The notes: generated by a model from the letters alone, not told the origin. A stretch of DNA of 64,000 bases from Phytophthora colocasiae (GCA_018806915.1 JAGKQI010000043.1:124001-188000); one strand, 5' to 3'. Numbered from the stretch's first letter, positions 32,801 to 43,396 are shown. Numbers and translations are program-made.

Positions 32801-35685
32801 TAAGCGAGCTCCACGCTCGGAGGGCGAGAGGAGCTCAACGGGTAGGAGGGATTTGGTACAAGGTTCTGTTACGTCATGCTTGGCACGACTGGAAGCGAAT
32901 GGACGGCTTCTTGTCACGACAATTGACTGTGGCTGGGGCAAAAGCAGCTTCGATCCGGTCCATATTGGCGTTTAAGAAGACGCTCGCAAAGCGGCAGCAC
33001 AGGAAACGAGTCTTATCAGACGGTTTTGCAACCTGGAAGCTACGCTGGGGCAATGCCAAACGCCTTTGTCGACGTCTCTGTGGGGTTTTGAACAAGCTAC
33101 AGCAAACGACCGCCGCGTATCATTTCCAAAAGTGGCGGGAAGTCACGGAGATAGAAAACGCCATCCAAAGTCAGCTGTATCGCGTTCTAAAGTGCCAGCA
33201 ATCGAGAGAAGTCCGTTCAGCTTTCAATAGATGGAGACGACTGATATTGGAAAAGGCGCATGGAGAGCTGCTAGCACAAACCGCCAAGCAGGTCGTGGCT
33301 GTCAAGCTCCTGTCTTGGCAACGGTCATGTCTTGAAGCGCATTTCGTTCGTTGGAAACTCGTTGTCGAGCAGAAGAGAGCTATCGCATTCCAAATCTCAT
33401 ACCGTCGTCTTCGAACCACTTGGCATCTGTGGTATGGTCTGGTACTTACGTCGAAACGAAAGGCTCAAGTACTGGCGAAAATCGTAGATAGGATGGTGAT
33501 TGCTCTTCTCGCACGCGGGTTCTACCGCTGGGGTCAATGGCTCAACTGGAAGCTAGACGTGGACGCAGTCTTGATTCGCCTTGTCCGGCTCCGCATGCTC
33601 TGGCAGTGGAAGCGAGGCCTAGCAGCTCTTCGGCGCCACCACAACGAGGGGATACGGCGCCAATCCGTCATGGCGGCGTCGGTATTCTCAGCTCATAGTA
33701 CTCGACAGAGAGAACGCCAGACACAGATGATGTGTGCTGTAGCGCTAGTCCTTCAACGCAAGACAGGAATCGCTCTATGTGGCCGTTGCTTCCGTCAGTG
33801 GGTCGTGTACATCAAGACTAAAGAGAAGATGACGTCCATGGCCAGACTAACTCACCTTCGAGCCCAAAAGCAGATAATACGGCGCAGTTTCTTCCAGTGG
33901 CAGCTCCATACTCGACAAGTCAATGCTCTGCACCAGAAGATACTCAGACGCCAGGAAACATGGCAAGGCCGTCGCCAACGACAAGTTTGGAACGCTTGGG
34001 TTTTCTTCACGCAGCATTCTCTCGACACCAAGTACTGGATCTACGACAGGTTGGCCAGCTGCGTCCTTCGTCACTCTCTCCAAAGCGCCTGGGGCCGTTG
34101 GAAGACTTGCACCAGACGAGAGATTGACGCTGAACGGAAGCACGCGGCAGCTGAACGAGATAGATTGATCGACACCTTGGAAAACAAGCACGAGTGCCTT
34201 TTGTTGCGAGCCGCACTGCTCGGGCAGCAGAACAATGCGCTCCGACAGAAGCTGGTAAGCACAGCAGCCCAGAGACTTCATCGTGCGCTGGAGCTTGGAC
34301 AGAAGGCGCGAATCTCCACTGCATTTGACGTCTGGAAGCGGAAGCTATGCCAGGCTTGGACTCTGCAGTCGCGACTAACAGCACTAGGACTGCAGTACCT
34401 GCACCTCTCACTGCACCGTTGGAGATCCACTGTTTATCTTGTACGAATTTCCGGAGAGATCACGCGTGTGAAGCTCAACGCGGCAGAGTGGGCTGCACGA
34501 ACAGTCCATATCTGTGCTATACAGTGGCTCAAGCGACGGGTGTTCGTCTGTTGGAAAGTGTTTTATCAAACGCGTCGGGGCTTCAAGCGATACAGCGCTA
34601 TAGCAAAACGCAGACGTGAACGCAGACTCGTTCAAATCTGCTGGAAAAGCTGGACGTCGATTCTGGACACTCGAGCCCAACAACAAGATGCAGCTACAGC
34701 TCTGCAGGCGAAGAGAGGACTCAAAACAGTACTCCAGGCATATTGGCGGTGGCGAAGCGGGCACGAACGCTATGGCATCGCCAAGCAGAACGCAATACGT
34801 ACCATGGTGCTATTGCTACACAAGAGGCAGCACCGCCTGAAGGTTTACGGCTGGCATCGATGGAGAAACCTCGTAAAAGATGAAGACGTAGCAGCACTGC
34901 GCACCAGGCTGCTATGGTTGGAACTGGAGCAGGAGGAAGCTGCTGACCACCAAAAGTGCTCACAGCTCTTATTGCGGACGTTCAGCAACTGGAAAATGCA
35001 CGCGCTGAATCAACATGGCCGTCGTAAGGAACAAACTCGAGTTTTTGCTGTTGCAAATCATCATCGACGGCTTTACCATCACTTCAAGTGTTGGAAACAC
35101 TGGACCGCTGGGAACCAGGCGCGACTGCTGCTACTGCGTCGAACGCGAAGGCATCTGAGCCGCCACTACTTGGCAGTCACTAAATTCGCGTTGTGGGTCT
35201 GGTTTTGTCGAGCACAGACGAGTTCTCCGTCTTTAAAGCGCTTGACGACCCAGTTACAGGTTGCTTCCAGGCAGTTCTTGCCATCTACCGACGTCCCGGC
35301 ACGTATCGCACACGCGTTGTTCACGGACCTGCTTCTGGCCGAACATCAACTGCTGCGGACGAAGCAGCACAGTGCCTGGAGACTAGCGAACGCCTCGGTG
35401 CGCAGTACCCGTCTACGCGTGCTTCAAACCGCCTTCATCCGTCTTGCAAGCGGTATCCACGTTTCTTCCAAACGCCGGCTCTTGATGCAGAAGCCCGCCG
35501 TTAATGCCCGAGCCTTCGTTGACAAGATGGAAACAATACTGCTACGCTCAGGGTTCCAGCGGTGGAGACAGCAGTACTTGGCTCTGGCTATTCAGGAGGC
35601 TGAAGAAGCCCAGCACGAGCTGCTACGCGCGCTGCACCACATGGCTTCATACCGACAAGCGCTCGATCGGTACGGGAACAAGTAA
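29812..35685 (+). CDS. SFI1-like centrin-binding repeat protein
   Basis: 1957 residues in one uninterrupted exon. After an N-terminal acidic coiled coil (about 10-110) the protein is built of roughly forty repeats of about 23-40 residues with the pattern A/F-F-x-x-W-[KR], for example AFVAWRSR, VFAAWKRE, VFDEWKRS, AFQIWKRK, GFATWKLR, HFVRWKLV, AFDVWKRK and GFQRWRQQ. This is the SFI1 signature: a long continuous helix in which each repeat binds one centrin, used to duplicate spindle poles or build basal bodies and contractile fibres. Yeast Sfi1 has about 20 repeats and human about 23, so this protein is unusually long. Very high Arg/Gln/Trp content and absence of introns fit. The ATG at 29812 is the first in frame; the frame is open 5' of it. 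Confidence 0.85.
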   Translation: MGEADGCVYVKESVLRELEQERRRLKWQLSRAIQTSDTRAAELEASKAKVKDLLTIVEVNKGVADQAVQRSHIGDAKWRAELEALHQQIREQRRRYVDLTVHSMNQRVHDRLQRDTFRLLHRAVRIRTQRRQALVKLHARFRWRTLRWSLEMWKRFCCIHACCDVSCSAGSVKVHPLSPELQCVRPSSISSVSHMAATSRRLFLQEMWRNWTGVVRRKRRRREFIKRSLQLAFVAWRSRSRMRRQRRVLLRRIVARTRQRLQQFGLGSFRLRCAEVASHEWACVLEAAHSTMEEERKLRSDVQASVASELHAAYAREQQRQQRFTELQAQRQEAFKRRERKHRTLMALRSEVIHTRQHNTIALRFQRLQLCQRVTRRVFAAWKREVIGLKRIRGLMGMWDVRRTRSTIAICFRLFAREAQRRRQRRLRLCAVLSKIRKCWLLRGWICLSIHSAIEEHKAIAHVEQWQLSQQVETTQNACLEDIRRSRRIALKYQVTCALLMADRSVGSLLRRVFSSWSMCTTSKILQRRTLKRLIARKRVHALRDAIHKWIHVNEEKSALNNQLCQFERTRCRRAVVAVFDEWKRSTREKLRLRRTNALQRSSFRAWHHRNLITRQRERWFGWFLQRFKQNQQRLAFQIWKRKHDAFTKICSRREATERELISRLWRRWIGFIAFRLHKQRRQHRRALSGITTALRRTILSAVFASWRAIWRQDQARETLIIRAVRRRSGVRRCWRAWRAWRQYSELKARRHRVLRRMCQRQRVRRLRGRWLHWIKVSLCTKLAILEASSLKAQRQFDSVARSTSRFSLLRQTVLQWKSVCTEAKRQYRRQALFMEKRRYLALQGSVRQWQRKIACFSLTKQRRVLQQLLHRRQVAFQRQTLRTWERWAHSKTLITRDRVSAELFRRSEARVLALAEDIRAEREQRTVFTAWRSATARMKKACDVLCSTVVKFHHRLTQKSWRLWKLDTRTQRCVDHLTVIVTRRLKAAAWRKLVQVSELHARRARGAQRVGGIWYKVLLRHAWHDWKRMDGFLSRQLTVAGAKAASIRSILAFKKTLAKRQHRKRVLSDGFATWKLRWGNAKRLCRRLCGVLNKLQQTTAAYHFQKWREVTEIENAIQSQLYRVLKCQQSREVRSAFNRWRRLILEKAHGELLAQTAKQVVAVKLLSWQRSCLEAHFVRWKLVVEQKRAIAFQISYRRLRTTWHLWYGLVLTSKRKAQVLAKIVDRMVIALLARGFYRWGQWLNWKLDVDAVLIRLVRLRMLWQWKRGLAALRRHHNEGIRRQSVMAASVFSAHSTRQRERQTQMMCAVALVLQRKTGIALCGRCFRQWVVYIKTKEKMTSMARLTHLRAQKQIIRRSFFQWQLHTRQVNALHQKILRRQETWQGRRQRQVWNAWVFFTQHSLDTKYWIYDRLASCVLRHSLQSAWGRWKTCTRREIDAERKHAAAERDRLIDTLENKHECLLLRAALLGQQNNALRQKLVSTAAQRLHRALELGQKARISTAFDVWKRKLCQAWTLQSRLTALGLQYLHLSLHRWRSTVYLVRISGEITRVKLNAAEWAARTVHICAIQWLKRRVFVCWKVFYQTRRGFKRYSAIAKRRRERRLVQICWKSWTSILDTRAQQQDAATALQAKRGLKTVLQAYWRWRSGHERYGIAKQNAIRTMVLLLHKRQHRLKVYGWHRWRNLVKDEDVAALRTRLLWLELEQEEAADHQKCSQLLLRTFSNWKMHALNQHGRRKEQTRVFAVANHHRRLYHHFKCWKHWTAGNQARLLLLRRTRRHLSRHYLAVTKFALWVWFCRAQTSSPSLKRLTTQLQVASRQFLPSTDVPARIAHALFTDLLLAEHQLLRTKQHSAWRLANASVRSTRLRVLQTAFIRLASGIHVSSKRRLLMQKPAVNARAFVDKMETILLRSGFQRWRQQYLALAIQEAEEAQHELLRALHHMASYRQALDRYGNK

Positions 35686-35741
35686 GGGGGTGTACAAAAA
35701 CTTACTCGTTGTTTAACTTACCGGCAAATGGTGTCTGCCGT

Positions 35742-36887
35742 TTAGGGGGTGAGACCATCAGCCGCTGCATCCATGGGGATGGCCTTCTCCATCCTTGCCT
35801 TCATCTCGGCCACATTCTCTAAAGTTGGGATCTCTGTTCGTTTTCCACAGGCCACACCATCCAGCACATGGAAATTGGCCACCAGAGGTCGGTGGTCCGA
35901 CACCATCCGCCAGTAATCCACGAGCTCCTCCTCGTCGCTTAGTAGCAGGGGCGACCGCACGTTACACCAATCGTGTCCGAACTGCGGGCGTTTGAGCCTC
36001 ACTGTGTCTGGCAGTCGTCGAGGTACCAAGTGGCAGTCGGCTGGCTCCAGCTGGAGTCGGGGCTTGCAGGGATCGATCACGAGGTCGTCGTCCATCTGCC
36101 GCAGTAGTGCCTTAGCTCCGTTCACGTGTCCTTTGTTCTGCACTGGAGGGTTCTGTAGCCTGGCTCCGAAGATAAAGTCCACTCCAACCTCCCTGTTGTT
36201 ATGATTGCAGTGCGTGATCCTGGCTTCCCGGCCGTGCATGTGCGCGAACATACTGGCGAATCCGTGCTTGGTCACGAGGCGATAGACCGGATCATTATAG
36301 TCGTTAAAGTCCCCACACAATAGTACCGGCACGTCGTGGAGCTCCTGTTTGGCAATGTATTTCCTCACTGCAGTGAGCACGCGATCGATCTGGTTGAGTC
36401 TCAGACTGGCGTACATCTGGTTGTGTGGGAAGGTTAAATGGGAGTTCACCACTAGGAAAGACCGCTGTGGTAGTGGCGTATTGCTGCGGTTCCACTTGGT
36501 AGCGACGTGCAGCAGCAGCGCCACGCGGTCGCCCGCCTCCTCGACGAGGTCCACATTCTCCACGTAGTGCAGTTCGAACTTGCGTTTGTCCACAAAGACT
36601 GCAAGGCCGTCTTCCTTGTCACCTGGCCGCTTTACAGTGTGCAGGTAATGTGTGGGGTGGAAGGCGTGGCGGAAGGCGCGCTGGTACTCGCGGTCGAACC
36701 AGAATTCCTGCAGACAGACGAGATCGCACTGCTCCTGCTTGATGGCATGGATGGCGGCCTGAGCGCGAGAGAGGAACGCAGTCTTATCGTCGCTCTCGAG
36801 ACGTCCGCCGTGCCGGAAGTAGCAGGGCGCCAGCAGGTTGAACGTCATGAGCGACAGCGAGCGGCGCCGCAGCGAGGAGGCCAGCAT
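35742..36887 (-). CDS. Endonuclease/exonuclease/phosphatase (EEP) superfamily hydrolase
   Basis: 381 residues with a complete EEP active site: MTFNLLAP (Asn), CLQEFW (Glu), VVNSHLTFPHNQ, LLCGDFND (Asp/Asn), VGVDFIFG (Asp), and VSDHRPLVA (Asp-His). This Mg-dependent fold includes CCR4-type deadenylases, neutral sphingomyelinases and inositol phosphatases. The F-N-L-L-A opening leans towards the CCR4/nocturnin side, while the lack of a leucine-rich repeat region excludes CCR4 itself; substrate is unresolved. The N terminus MLASSLRRRSLSL is basic and could be a mitochondrial presequence. The gene is convergent with the SFI1-like gene, only 56 bp apart. Confidence 0.8.
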   Translation of the reverse strand: MLASSLRRRSLSLMTFNLLAPCYFRHGGRLESDDKTAFLSRAQAAIHAIKQEQCDLVCLQEFWFDREYQRAFRHAFHPTHYLHTVKRPGDKEDGLAVFVDKRKFELHYVENVDLVEEAGDRVALLLHVATKWNRSNTPLPQRSFLVVNSHLTFPHNQMYASLRLNQIDRVLTAVRKYIAKQELHDVPVLLCGDFNDYNDPVYRLVTKHGFASMFAHMHGREARITHCNHNNREVGVDFIFGARLQNPPVQNKGHVNGAKALLRQMDDDLVIDPCKPRLQLEPADCHLVPRRLPDTVRLKRPQFGHDWCNVRSPLLLSDEEELVDYWRMVSDHRPLVANFHVLDGVACGKRTEIPTLENVAEMKARMEKAIPMDAAADGLTP

Positions 36888-38395
36888 TGCTGAAAGGGGG
36901 AATCGAAAAGTGACGTCTAAAAGAAGAAATTTGCAGTGGTAGACTCGTACTTAATTGGATAGAGATAGCATTGGTTGATATCTACAATAATGTGGGTACA
37001 AGCCACAATTTTGCAGCATGGTTGAAGTTTCAAGCGTGTCATTCCATGCTTGGTTGGAAAGACCGACGACGTCATGCACCACAAGTACGTGGCAGACCAA
37101 CGCAGGGATTTGACCTAAGTGATCGTGATGGAGGATTGCGCTGGTGTTGCAGACAAATTGGATGTACTCGACTTGGCTAGTACAGTATGTGCAAAACTCC
37201 CACGGGAAGCCTGGACATTTGAGCCTGGCTCAGCAGAAGGAGATAGCGAAGAACGGTTTGGTCATGGCAGAAGAACGAGTGGCCCTCTCAAGTATGCACT
37301 GTGCCGCTATCTCTTGCTGCTAACCCTCTATTCACCAAACGTTACCCGTGTGCCAAGTTGCAGCGCTTGATGTCGGACGTCGTCGCTGGATGAGTACGAA
37401 TCGAGTGACTACATCAATTGGGCGTTGGGGGCTGGAGCGAAGAGATCGTCGAATGGGTTATCGACGCTGTCGCGATGATCGCCAGCTGCTCATTGCGAAG
37501 GAAGCGGCGTAGCGCGCAGACTACCTCATGAATAAGAGGAAGGGATTTTTCGTAGAAGACGAGGGTCTCAGTCATATTCATCTCCAGCCCGAAAACGAAG
37601 TCAACCTCGCATGTGGAATGCGCTGTCGCACAAAACGAATGGTGGAATTCGTGAACGCTGGGTAGACTAGGCTAGCAGTTCATTCTCGTTCTTTCAATCT
37701 ACTCATTGAGTTCCAACGTTTAAATATCAGCCGGAGTCGCTGCGCAGAGGTGTTGAAGCGGTCCATTGAGCGGCTTGCGGAGTAGATTGAAAGAACGAGA
37801 ATGAACTGCTAGCCTAGTCTACCCAGCGTTCACGAATCCCACCATTCGTTTTGTGCGACAGCGCATCTTCCTTTGCCGACTACATTCCACGCTTGCTTGG
37901 AAAGAGCGACGACGTCATAGCCTACGACTCATAGAAAGTGATCGTGATGGAGGATTGCGGTTGTAATTTACACCGGCAAAACTCAAACTGAGCTCGAAAG
38001 GAGCACATACATAACCCCTACTTGAAGTCTGGACATTTGAGCCAACAGAGCGAGATAGCGAGAAGGAGAACAGTTTGTCCTCTCAAGTATGCACCTCTTG
38101 CTGCTACATGTAATCCTCTATTCACTAAACGTTACCGCTCTGAGCACAACCCACTCGCAAGAGCTACTAGAAACGCGAAGCAAGTATTTCGGAATGTCAA
38201 AGCTGATGTCGGGGCTGAAGAATACCGAGATGTCAGACGTGGTCGTGTGCAAGGAAGCGTTCGGATCCTGCGGCCACTTAGTACAGAAGTGGCTTGCTGT
38301 TAACCCTGTGCCAGCCTTCTGTGCTCGACCATTTACGCTTGGATACTATCGTCAAGCTGGACCCCTCTGCCTTTAGTTCCCCGTGCAGTGAATCA
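36888..38395. other. Gene-poor region with diverged duplication and hairpin
   Basis: No convincing gene. Two related blocks are visible, 37037-37370 and 37878-38150, sharing for example GATCGTGATGGAGGATTGCG and CCTCTCAAGTATGCAC, with many differences and small indels. They look like remnants of an old duplicated element or gene. Between them lies the large hairpin listed separately. Confidence 0.55.
37618..37866. repeat. Inverted repeat with 87-bp arms
   Basis: Left arm 37618-37704 is the reverse complement of right arm 37780-37866 with one mismatch seen (GGAATTC versus GGGATTC); the 75-bp loop is 37705-37779. Such a structure could be a degenerate MITE, or the result of a local inverted duplication. 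Confidence 0.9.
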
Positions 38396-41070
38396 CTAAG
38401 TGACTGTAACACTTTCCGCAAGGTTAGTGCTCACAGTCGGCAGTAAGCTTGAGAACTGTCCTACGCAGTCGTGCTTGGAGGTAAAGCAGCTTTGCTGGTC
38501 CCAATGGACGTTGCACGTTGTGCCCCCTCGTTTCAGCCGCCTGGGCTTCAGGAAGACTAAGCTTAAGCTTAGTCTGTCGTCTGCTGAACGGGAAACGGAG
38601 TGTCGATACCGTCCAGCCAAACCCGACTGAAGTTGCTGGCGCAAGCGTCCTAGATCTGGACAGCAACAACGTGACGGGTAATTTACCCGGGGTAAAGCCC
38701 GCTACAGGTGACAGCCAGCCGCGACGCCCTTGACTGTCACGTTGACAGGCTAACAGCATGAAGCACGTCAGCACTGTGTGTCGTCAATCCTTCATCCGTT
38801 CGGCACCCTGGATAACGGACGGATCATCCATCCCACGCCATGCATGAGAAGCGACAACCACTGCAGTTGCAGCTTGCAGTGGCGGCACGACGAAACACAC
38901 AGAATAAAGTCCAGACTGAGTCTCTCAGCCACGCGATGGTCCGCTGCTCCGGTGCAATTTCATTGCGTCGTTCCGGCGTCTCGACACTTGCCACAATGGT
39001 ACTTGTACAGTAAGCATGCTGCTTTCACACCAGAATTGCACCGTGGGCACCAGGTGTTGCCTTGAAGGCAAGTTACCCGCCCAACTGGTCAACGGCTCCT
39101 TTCGCACTGCCACGAGAAACGCTTGCAAAGCTCCCGATCTTTTCGACGAGGATAAGATGCATAAGATGTTTGCCACCAGATGGGCGAGGAGTAGCTCTTC
39201 GAAACGCTTGCTTTAACTGGTCCCAATCTGCTTCAACCACCAGCTGCGGACGATCGCCTTCGCTGCACCCGACAGGCTGCCGTGCGCGAGCGTGAGTGCT
39301 CTCCTACTCCATCAACAACAAGCTTTGGTTGGGGTGGGGGTTCGCGTTGGGTACGCACTCGCACGAGGCTGAAAGCGATCCAAATCCACCACCACCACGA
39401 CGGATCTACATGGATACTCACGACTATCAAGACTAAGCCAGCGCCGCGCTGCAAACCAAGACCTGGACGAACAACTTGTTCTCAGCGCTTTCTTTTGCGT
39501 TGGAAAAACGAGAAGCCGCCCAACGGCATCGCGTAGGTCAAGTCGCTGCAGTTGGGGCAAGGACTATTTCGCCGTGTTATCTCATGGAATGAGACAATTG
39601 CGGCCTGCTTAAGACGCTTAAGACGCCGAGCATGGAGCGTCGGCGCCAAATGTCCCACGCGCCACGTTGGCAGCGAACACAAATCATACTTGGCGTTCGG
39701 ACAGTTTGAGTTCGAGATTCGAGTGTGCGGCGCCCGGCTCGGTCTTGTTGTTGCTCTGCACGTTGCTCGTGGTGCGTCGCCAGCAAAGCGGCGGAAGGGG
39801 CCAGTGACCGCGCGTCAAGTCATCCCTAGCTTTGCTGCTGGCAGTGTCCGTAGCAAAAGTCTCGCAGAGAGAGCGGACATCCCGCCCAGCAAATGCTGTC
39901 TGCATGCTCTACTGCAGTAGGAAACGGTCGCTGTTTGCCGTCAGAAGCTTGTGGTCTGAGAGAGGATCCACGGACGGGTAAGCAAGCCATCACGATTGTA
40001 AAACTAGAGCCCGTCTGTCGTTTGCTCGGACGCGAATGAAACCTTAAGACAATCGGTAGAACGTTGGGCCTGTTTGCCAGCCGTTGCAGGGGTTTCTTAG
40101 TCTGGATCGGTTTTGTGCACTTGAGCTTTGAAGATGGAGCCGGCGCGATATCCCACTGCAACACCAGCAACGACGAACGTGCCGCTGCGGGCCTGGTGGT
40201 CGAGCGAAAGATCCGCAAGCCTCCTGCAAATTGTAGGTCGAGCGAGGATACCGTCGCTCAAGGCTTGCCGAGCGCCAGGATACGCAACGCATGCAGGGAC
40301 TAACTAAGCTTTCGCTGTCGTAGCCTCGACGTCGGGCGGAGCCACCTCGAGCTCCAGTGCTGACACTCGGAGCCAAACGAAAACAGAAGAAATCAGTGAC
40401 GGGGTTCAGCGCCTCATTCCACCCCATGTCGGCATGGCAACGTAGAGCACCGCTCTAAGCGGACAGCTTTGACCACCGGCGGCGTCGCGCTGCGAGCCGG
40501 CAGAGATGGCACCACTAGAGCAGCGAGCACTGACACTTTCTTTTTCTCCGAGGCGCGGAGAAGCTTTCGCGCGAGACTCGCGAAAGCCGCCGGTATAGAG
40601 AGGCAAGGGCTAGCGACTTAATGGGCCCCCGCTTGACTTGCAGTTTTGTTGTTGGACTCATCGACAGTTACCGGAGCTCATTTTCTGCTTCTGCAGAAAA
40701 GCTCGGTCTCTGCACCAAAATGCCCGAGCGTTTTCCGTTCAGCCCAACCAGAACCCGCGCCTGCCACATTGGAGCATGCACTTGCCACTTGCTGCAACGC
40801 ACTTGCTACTTTCGCGCTCGGTGGTTGGAGAGCGCGGCCACAGTCGCGTACTCACGCACACCTTCCTCCTCCCGACACCGACGCTCACTTCGCTTTCTTG
40901 CCCGGCGCCAGCAAGCACCACCCCGTTTCACGTCACGTCTTGGAACGCCGCCCGCGCTGCACCAGCTTAGCCGGCGCCCTGCTCTCTACTGCTCTCTGCT
41001 CTGATCCGCCGCTGGATTCCGCGACAACCGCAGCGGCGAAGAACACTTTCTCATTTCTTGCTTGAGGTGC
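38396..41070. other. Gene-poor region upstream of the Cys/His-motif gene
   Basis: Contains short frames on both strands without recognisable domains. A perfect 22-bp palindrome lies at 38554-38575. The last few hundred bases probably include the promoter and a long 5' leader of the gene at 41071. No RNA gene was recognised. Confidence 0.5.
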
Positions 41071-41766
41071 ATGCACAACTCGTCAGACCGCGAGCGACTC
41101 GACACGGGACTGCAGCCGGACAGCGCAGACCGAGGCAACGAGCTCTATCGCCAGCGACGCCTGAAGCGCAGCCACCAGCTCATGAACAGCCAGGACGATG
41201 GAGGCTTCGCCTCGCTCAGCTCCCCACGCGGCGAGCAGCAGCAGCTGCTGTGCAAGTATAAGTCCGGCAAGTGCTCGAACCCGCGCGCCACCAAGCGCAA
41301 CGGACAGCTCCACACTCTATGCCATTTCCACCGGGATCGACAGAACGAGCACCAGCGCAAGAGCGACCGCAAGCACCGAATGGTCAGCGTTGCGCGGCGC
41401 GCCAAGCTCAGCAGCATCGGCGTTGGCAGTGACAGCGCGCGCCGGCATAGCTTACACTCCATCACGTCTCTCGAAGCTGCCTTCCCGAGTGGATCCTCAG
41501 TGTCACCGCTCAATCGGTTTGGTTACGACCAGAACGCCTCGGACGCGTTTAGGAACGCGCAATTTGCTACAGGAGGCGTACCCAACGGACTAGGAGGCTT
41601 GGCACCGCCGCCCACAGGAACCACACGCTTGCCTCCCATTCGCTTCCTCATGCCTGCGACTGCGAAGCTGGATGGCTATCGCGCCTCCAGTGCCGCCGTG
41701 CCCAATTTGCCTCCTAGCAGTTTCATCACCGACACTCTGAACGGCAACGCAGGCAAGACGGCTTGA
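41071..41766 (+). CDS. Small protein with stramenopile Cys/His motif
   Basis: 231 residues, mostly disordered. The only ordered-looking part (about 63-105) reads CKYKSGKC, NPRATKRNGQLHTLC, HFHRDRQNEHQRKSDRKHR, which gives C-X6-C and C-X2-H as potential zinc ligands followed by an Arg/Lys/Gln-rich helix. From general knowledge, similar segments recur in many oomycete and diatom proteins, usually near nuclear-type basic regions, so a nuclear or nucleic-acid-binding role is possible but unproven. The rest is Ser/Pro/Gly-rich. The ATG at 41071 is chosen; the frame is open a little further 5' but only from a TTG. An isolated gene between two long intergenic regions. Confidence 0.65.
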   Translation: MHNSSDRERLDTGLQPDSADRGNELYRQRRLKRSHQLMNSQDDGGFASLSSPRGEQQQLLCKYKSGKCSNPRATKRNGQLHTLCHFHRDRQNEHQRKSDRKHRMVSVARRAKLSSIGVGSDSARRHSLHSITSLEAAFPSGSSVSPLNRFGYDQNASDAFRNAQFATGGVPNGLGGLAPPPTGTTRLPPIRFLMPATAKLDGYRASSAAVPNLPPSSFITDTLNGNAGKTA

Positions 41767-43396
41767 CCAGTGATATTTTTTGGCACGTTGTTAGCTGCTG
41801 TTGCTTTCTGCAGACTTCAGTCACCTCGCGCACTCGGCGTTGGCTTGTACTAAGCCGGACATCGCCGTTTTCAAGCTACTTAGTAGACGAAACTCCCTCG
41901 CAATCATTGCTGCTGTAGGGACGAAGTGTACCATACCTCTTCACATCAACCGCACCTCCCTCGCTATCACTGTTATTTAACCAATAGTTGGTTCCACGTG
42001 TTCACACAAATACATGCTTTGGGGGTTTGCATTCCTTGGTTTATGGCGTCATTACATTCCACGCAGGCAGCCTCACATCACCGTCAACATCCAAAAGCTC
42101 CAGCAAAGCAACATCCAAACGTCAACGTGAAACGTAGCATGGGTGTCAATCATTGTCCAAGCACACCACCTCGCTTCGCAAAGACACTGGCACCGAAGTG
42201 TGGTCACATCGCCAGCCAGGTATGAAGCAAGATGGAGCACATCCCTTCCATCCAGAGTTGCGTGCAGGTGGCCAGCGTCCGAACCCCACCCTTTGTCTTA
42301 TCCGCGCTTTGCCAAAAACGTACAGTATCCATGCGTCGTTGCGATCAGCACTTGGATGGCGTCATTCCTCCACAAACTCTTCAGCTCTATTGAGTTTCAA
42401 TACACGCGCGATACACAAGAGGATTCGGTCCAATAGTATGCCGCATGCACTTATGAAGAGCTTCACTCTCGGCGAACGATCTTAGGCACAGAGCTTCTCA
42501 GCATTGACAGAGTTGCATCGGATTACTCGAAAACGCCGATCAGATTTGACAGCTCATGTGAACCTTACATGCCACGTAAGGTTCGTGCAACATGGCATCC
42601 TGGATACAGCAAATACATGTCTGGATCGTGTCAGGACGCAAAGTCCATGCACAATGTAGTTTACATCGCGGAGGGTCCATAGGAGACATCGGGTCTCCTG
42701 TCTTGCACTTGATCTCTTGCTTCTGTTTTACTGCTCAACGGACCATCGGCAATGGTTTCCGGTGACCTGCCGTGCATGTAATGCTTGTGGTTGACTACCT
42801 AGCGTCGGCTGGGCTTGCTCCATGGCTGTAGTCGTATAAGTTGCCCAATCTTATGTCGCTATGTCGGGGTTCGCGCAACTTCTACGCAACTTTAAGAGGG
42901 AGGATTTTTCGCGGACAAACAACCACAAGGCCACGCAAGAGAAAGCAGAGCCAAGGCGACACTCATTTATTCCCCGGCGGATACACGCGGCTCGACGGAC
43001 AGACGCAAGGAACGACCCCACAGCACTAGCAGCAGCAGGTAGCAGACCGTCTTGAAACTCACGTGCGGTTATGAGTGTCCCTCGCTCTCGCTCTCTCTTC
43101 CGTCCAGTACGCCGCTCTCTCCTTTGAGCGACAAGGTACCTGAGGGGGGAACTAAACACTAAGAGGAGGCTTGAAGTTGCTTCATTTGATCCTCTATGTG
43201 CTTTCCCCCCTTGTGGTTTCCTTTTCGTTGAGTAAAAGCGAGAATGAAGGTCTCTTCAACGAGTACACACGGGATTGAAGAGAAAAGCGAGAAGGACCAT
43301 CATTCCGTTCCGCACTCTGTACTCATTTTTACTTAAATCGTGTTGGTGTTTGTATGTGCGTACAGGAACCTCGTCTCGTCACAGGTCGATGCTGCA
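41767..43396. other. Intergenic region upstream of the PH-kinase gene
   Basis: 1.6 kb without a supported gene. A 9-bp perfect hairpin (42560-42568 with 42576-42584, 7-nt loop) is present. The 3' end carries a plausible core promoter, listed separately, and a possible 5'-UTR splice acceptor at about 43367. Confidence 0.5.
43321..43335 (+). promoter_or_regulatory. Possible oomycete initiator-like core promoter
   Basis: ACTCATTTTTACTTA, about 65 bp upstream of the ATG at 43397, resembles the oomycete initiator (TCATTYY) with its T-rich flanking element. Matching is by eye and chance occurrence is possible. Confidence 0.3.

Noticed and set aside
40621..41065. Overlapping open frames just upstream of 41071
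   Set aside because: Composition is Ser/Pro/His-rich in all frames and no domain is visible. Better read as a leader or promoter.
42560..42584. 9-bp hairpin in intergenic DNA
   Set aside because: Too short to distinguish from chance; no associated gene or poly-T.
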